The position numbers and the translations under genes were made by a program. Under the pieces are notes generated by a model. That model worked only from the letters and a program-made list of their open reading frames with translations, was not told the origin of the DNA and did not search any database. DNA of 64,000 nt from Clostridiales bacterium (GTDB lineage: Bacteria > Bacillota > Clostridia > Saccharofermentanales > Saccharofermentanaceae): the NCBI GenBank assembly GCA_017551865.1, contig JAFZKB010000027.1:1-64000 (forward strand), read 5' to 3'. The number at the start of each line of letters is the position of its first letter. Position 1 is the stretch's first letter. This document shows, piece after piece, positions 62,619-64,000 of this stretch.

Positions 62619-64000
62619 TCATCTCTTCTGAACAGCCTTGAACTTACAGTTCTCGATGCAGGCGCCGCACTTGATGCACTTTGTCGTATCGATGGAGTAA
62701 GCTACCTTACCAACCTCACCTGTAATCGCGTTGACCGGGCACTTCTTAGCGCACAGAGAACACTTCTTACAGATCTCAGGATCAATGTAGTATTCTGTCA
62801 GGCCCTTACATACGTGGCAACGGCACTTCTTATCAACTACATGCTCAACATACTCTTCACGGAAGTGTTTGAGTGTGGAGAGGATCGGGTTAGCAGCTGT
62901 CTGGCCGAGGGCACAGAGAGAACCATTCTTAAGAGAAAGAGCGATCTCTTCGAGGGAGTCAATATCCTCGAGTGTACCAGTACCATCTGTGATCTTCGTA
63001 AGAAGCTCAAACATTCTCTTAGTACCGATACGGCAGGGAGAACACTTACCACAGGACTCATCTACGGTGAACTCGAGGAAGAACTTCGCAATATCAACCA
63101 TACATGTGTCTTCGTCCATGACGATCATACCGCCGGATCCCATCATGGAGCCAGCTGCTACGAGGTTATCGTAGTCGATCGGTGTGTCAAGGAGAGATGC
63201 CGGGATACATCCGCCGGACGGACCACCGGTCTGAACTGCCTTGAAGGCCTTACCATTCGGGATACCGCCACCGATATCAAATACGATCTCACGTACTGTT
63301 GTACCCATCGGGATCTCAACGAGACCAACGTTGTTTACCTTACCGCCGAGAGCGAATACCTTAGTACCCTTGGACTTTTCTGTACCAACAGAAGCGAACC
63401 ACTCAGCACCCTTGTTAATGATAACCGGAATATTTGCATATGTCTCAACGTTGTTGAGGATAGTCGGCTTACCGAACAGACCCTTGATCGCCGGGAACGG
63501 CGGACGAGGTGTCGGATTACCACGCTTACCTTCGATAGAACGCATGAGAGCTGTTTCCTCACCGCAAACGAAAGCGCCTGCGCCGAGACGGATATCCAGA
63601 TCAAAGGAGAAGCCGGAATCGAAGATGTTCTCACCGAGCAGACCATATTCTCTAGCCTGATCGATAGCGATCTGCAGTCTCTTAACTGCGATCGGGTACT
63701 CAGCACGGATATAAACATAACCCTGGTGAGCGTCGATGCAGTAAGCAGCGATCGCCATAGCCTCAATTACGCTATGCGGGTCACCCTCGAGGATGGAACG
63801 GTCCATAAAAGCACCCGGGTCACCTTCGTCGGCGTTACAGCAAACATACTTGGTGATGCCCTGTCCTCTGTTACCGGAAGCGAACTTCCACTTAAGACCT
63901 GTCGGGAATCCGCCGCCGCCACGGCCACGGAGTCCGGAATCGATGATCTCCTGGATAACAGCATCCGGATCTCTCTTCTCGGTAAGGATCTTACCAAGAG
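62619..64000 (-). CDS. hydB: NuoF-like hydrogenase beta subunit (5' end outside window)
   Basis: NAD(P)H- and FMN-binding subunit that links the hydrogenase to pyridine nucleotides, and often to ferredoxin by electron bifurcation. About 460 codons are visible; the start lies beyond position 64000. The FMN loop [13 protein letters not shown] begins near 63950 on the minus strand, with [15 protein letters not shown] after it. The [4Fe-4S] motif [11 protein letters not shown] is in the C-terminal half, then CRCHVC and two ferredoxin motifs, [12 protein letters not shown] and [12 protein letters not shown] NuoE-like third subunit would be expected just upstream, outside the window. Confidence 0.93.
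   Translation of the reverse strand, partial: LGKILTEKRDPDAVIQEIIDSGLRGRGGGGFPTGLKWKFASGNRGQGITKYVCCNADEGDPGAFMDRSILEGDPHSVIEAMAIAAYCIDAHQGYVYIRAEYPIAVKRLQIAIDQAREYGLLGENIFDSGFSFDLDIRLGAGAFVCGEETALMRSIEGKRGNPTPRPPFPAIKGLFGKPTILNNVETYANIPVIINKGAEWFASVGTEKSKGTKVFALGGKVNNVGLVEIPMGTTVREIVFDIGGGIPNGKAFKAVQTGGPSGGCIPASLLDTPIDYDNLVAAGSMMGSGGMIVMDEDTCMVDIAKFFLEFTVDESCGKCSPCRIGTKRMFELLTKITDGTGTLEDIDSLEEIALSLKNGSLCALGQTAANPILSTLKHFREEYVEHVVDKKCRCHVCKGLTEYYIDPEICKKCSLCAKKCPVNAITGEVGKVAYSIDTTKCIKCGACIENCKFKAVQKR

Noticed and set aside
1..64000. Prophage, insertion sequence or CRISPR array
   Set aside because: No transposase, integrase, phage or Cas protein, and no regularly spaced direct repeats were seen in reading the window.

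Overview
The window reads as chromosome of a fermentative, obligately anaerobic member of the Clostridia (Bacillota). Three things suggest this: the gene order rnc-smc-ftsY-ylxM-ffh-rpsP-khpA-rimM-trmD-rplS-rbgA-rnhB, which is the Firmicutes arrangement; an [FeFe]-hydrogenase with its NuoF-like partner; and a pyrophosphate-dependent phosphofructokinase. Secreted EF-hand/LRR, DUF4214 and DUF6273 proteins of the kind common in gut and rumen Clostridia point the same way. The species cannot be named from the sequence. I annotate 54 protein genes (one cut by the right edge) and two tRNAs. Fifty-one of the 54 protein genes lie on the minus strand, so the window probably sits within one replichore. 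I see no phage, insertion sequence, CRISPR array or rRNA.

Layout, left to right. 0.1-2.4 kb: two secreted surface proteins. 2.6-5.7 kb: an operon of cysteine desulfurase, a GNAT/NimA-like fusion and a ferredoxin-type aldo/keto reductase. 5.9-9.4 kb: a MarR regulator with an operator-like palindrome in its own promoter, driving a MacB-like ABC exporter. 9.5-18.7 kb: aminotransferase, purB, cysteine desulfurase, thiI, a zinc-ribbon membrane protein, glyA and rarA. 19-22.5 kb: rbgA, rnhB, yraN and a secreted ComEC-like metallo-hydrolase. 22.6-24.3 kb: an M1-type peptidase lipoprotein on the plus strand. 24.4-38.9 kb: the translation/secretion/chromosome cluster (rplS to smc, rnc), acpP, pgsA, rimO, recX and recA. 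39-47.4 kb: murJ, cinA, folD, ftsK, a NUDIX hydrolase, rnhA and proC. 47.5-51.7 kb: tRNA-Trp, an anchored acidic protein, an SDR, two paralogous zinc-ribbon membrane proteins and tRNA-Pro. 51.8-55.8 kb: pnp, rpsO and a diguanylate cyclase. 56-57.7 kb: pfp. 57.8-60.6 kb: an LRR protein and a DUF6273/FN3 secreted protein. 60.8-64 kb: hydrogenase subunits.

Most intergenic regions can be read as sigma-A promoters plus intrinsic terminators. Well-formed promoters precede marR, glyA, the aminotransferase, rplS, ylxM, rnc, acpP, recA (with a GAAC-N4-GTTC SOS box), proC, tRNA-Trp, tRNA-Pro, rpsO and pnp.

The signal these categories do not explain is a dispersed structured repeat at about 12.2, 18.9 and 29.3 kb. 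A nearly invariant core of about 48 nt sits inside outer stems that differ in sequence between copies yet still pair, and its apical stem also changes in a compensating way. All three copies lie between the 3' end of one gene and the promoter of the next, and they occur in both orientations. A fourth giant hairpin with a different core lies beside the third copy and reaches into the ftsY stop codon. This is my main candidate for an undescribed element.
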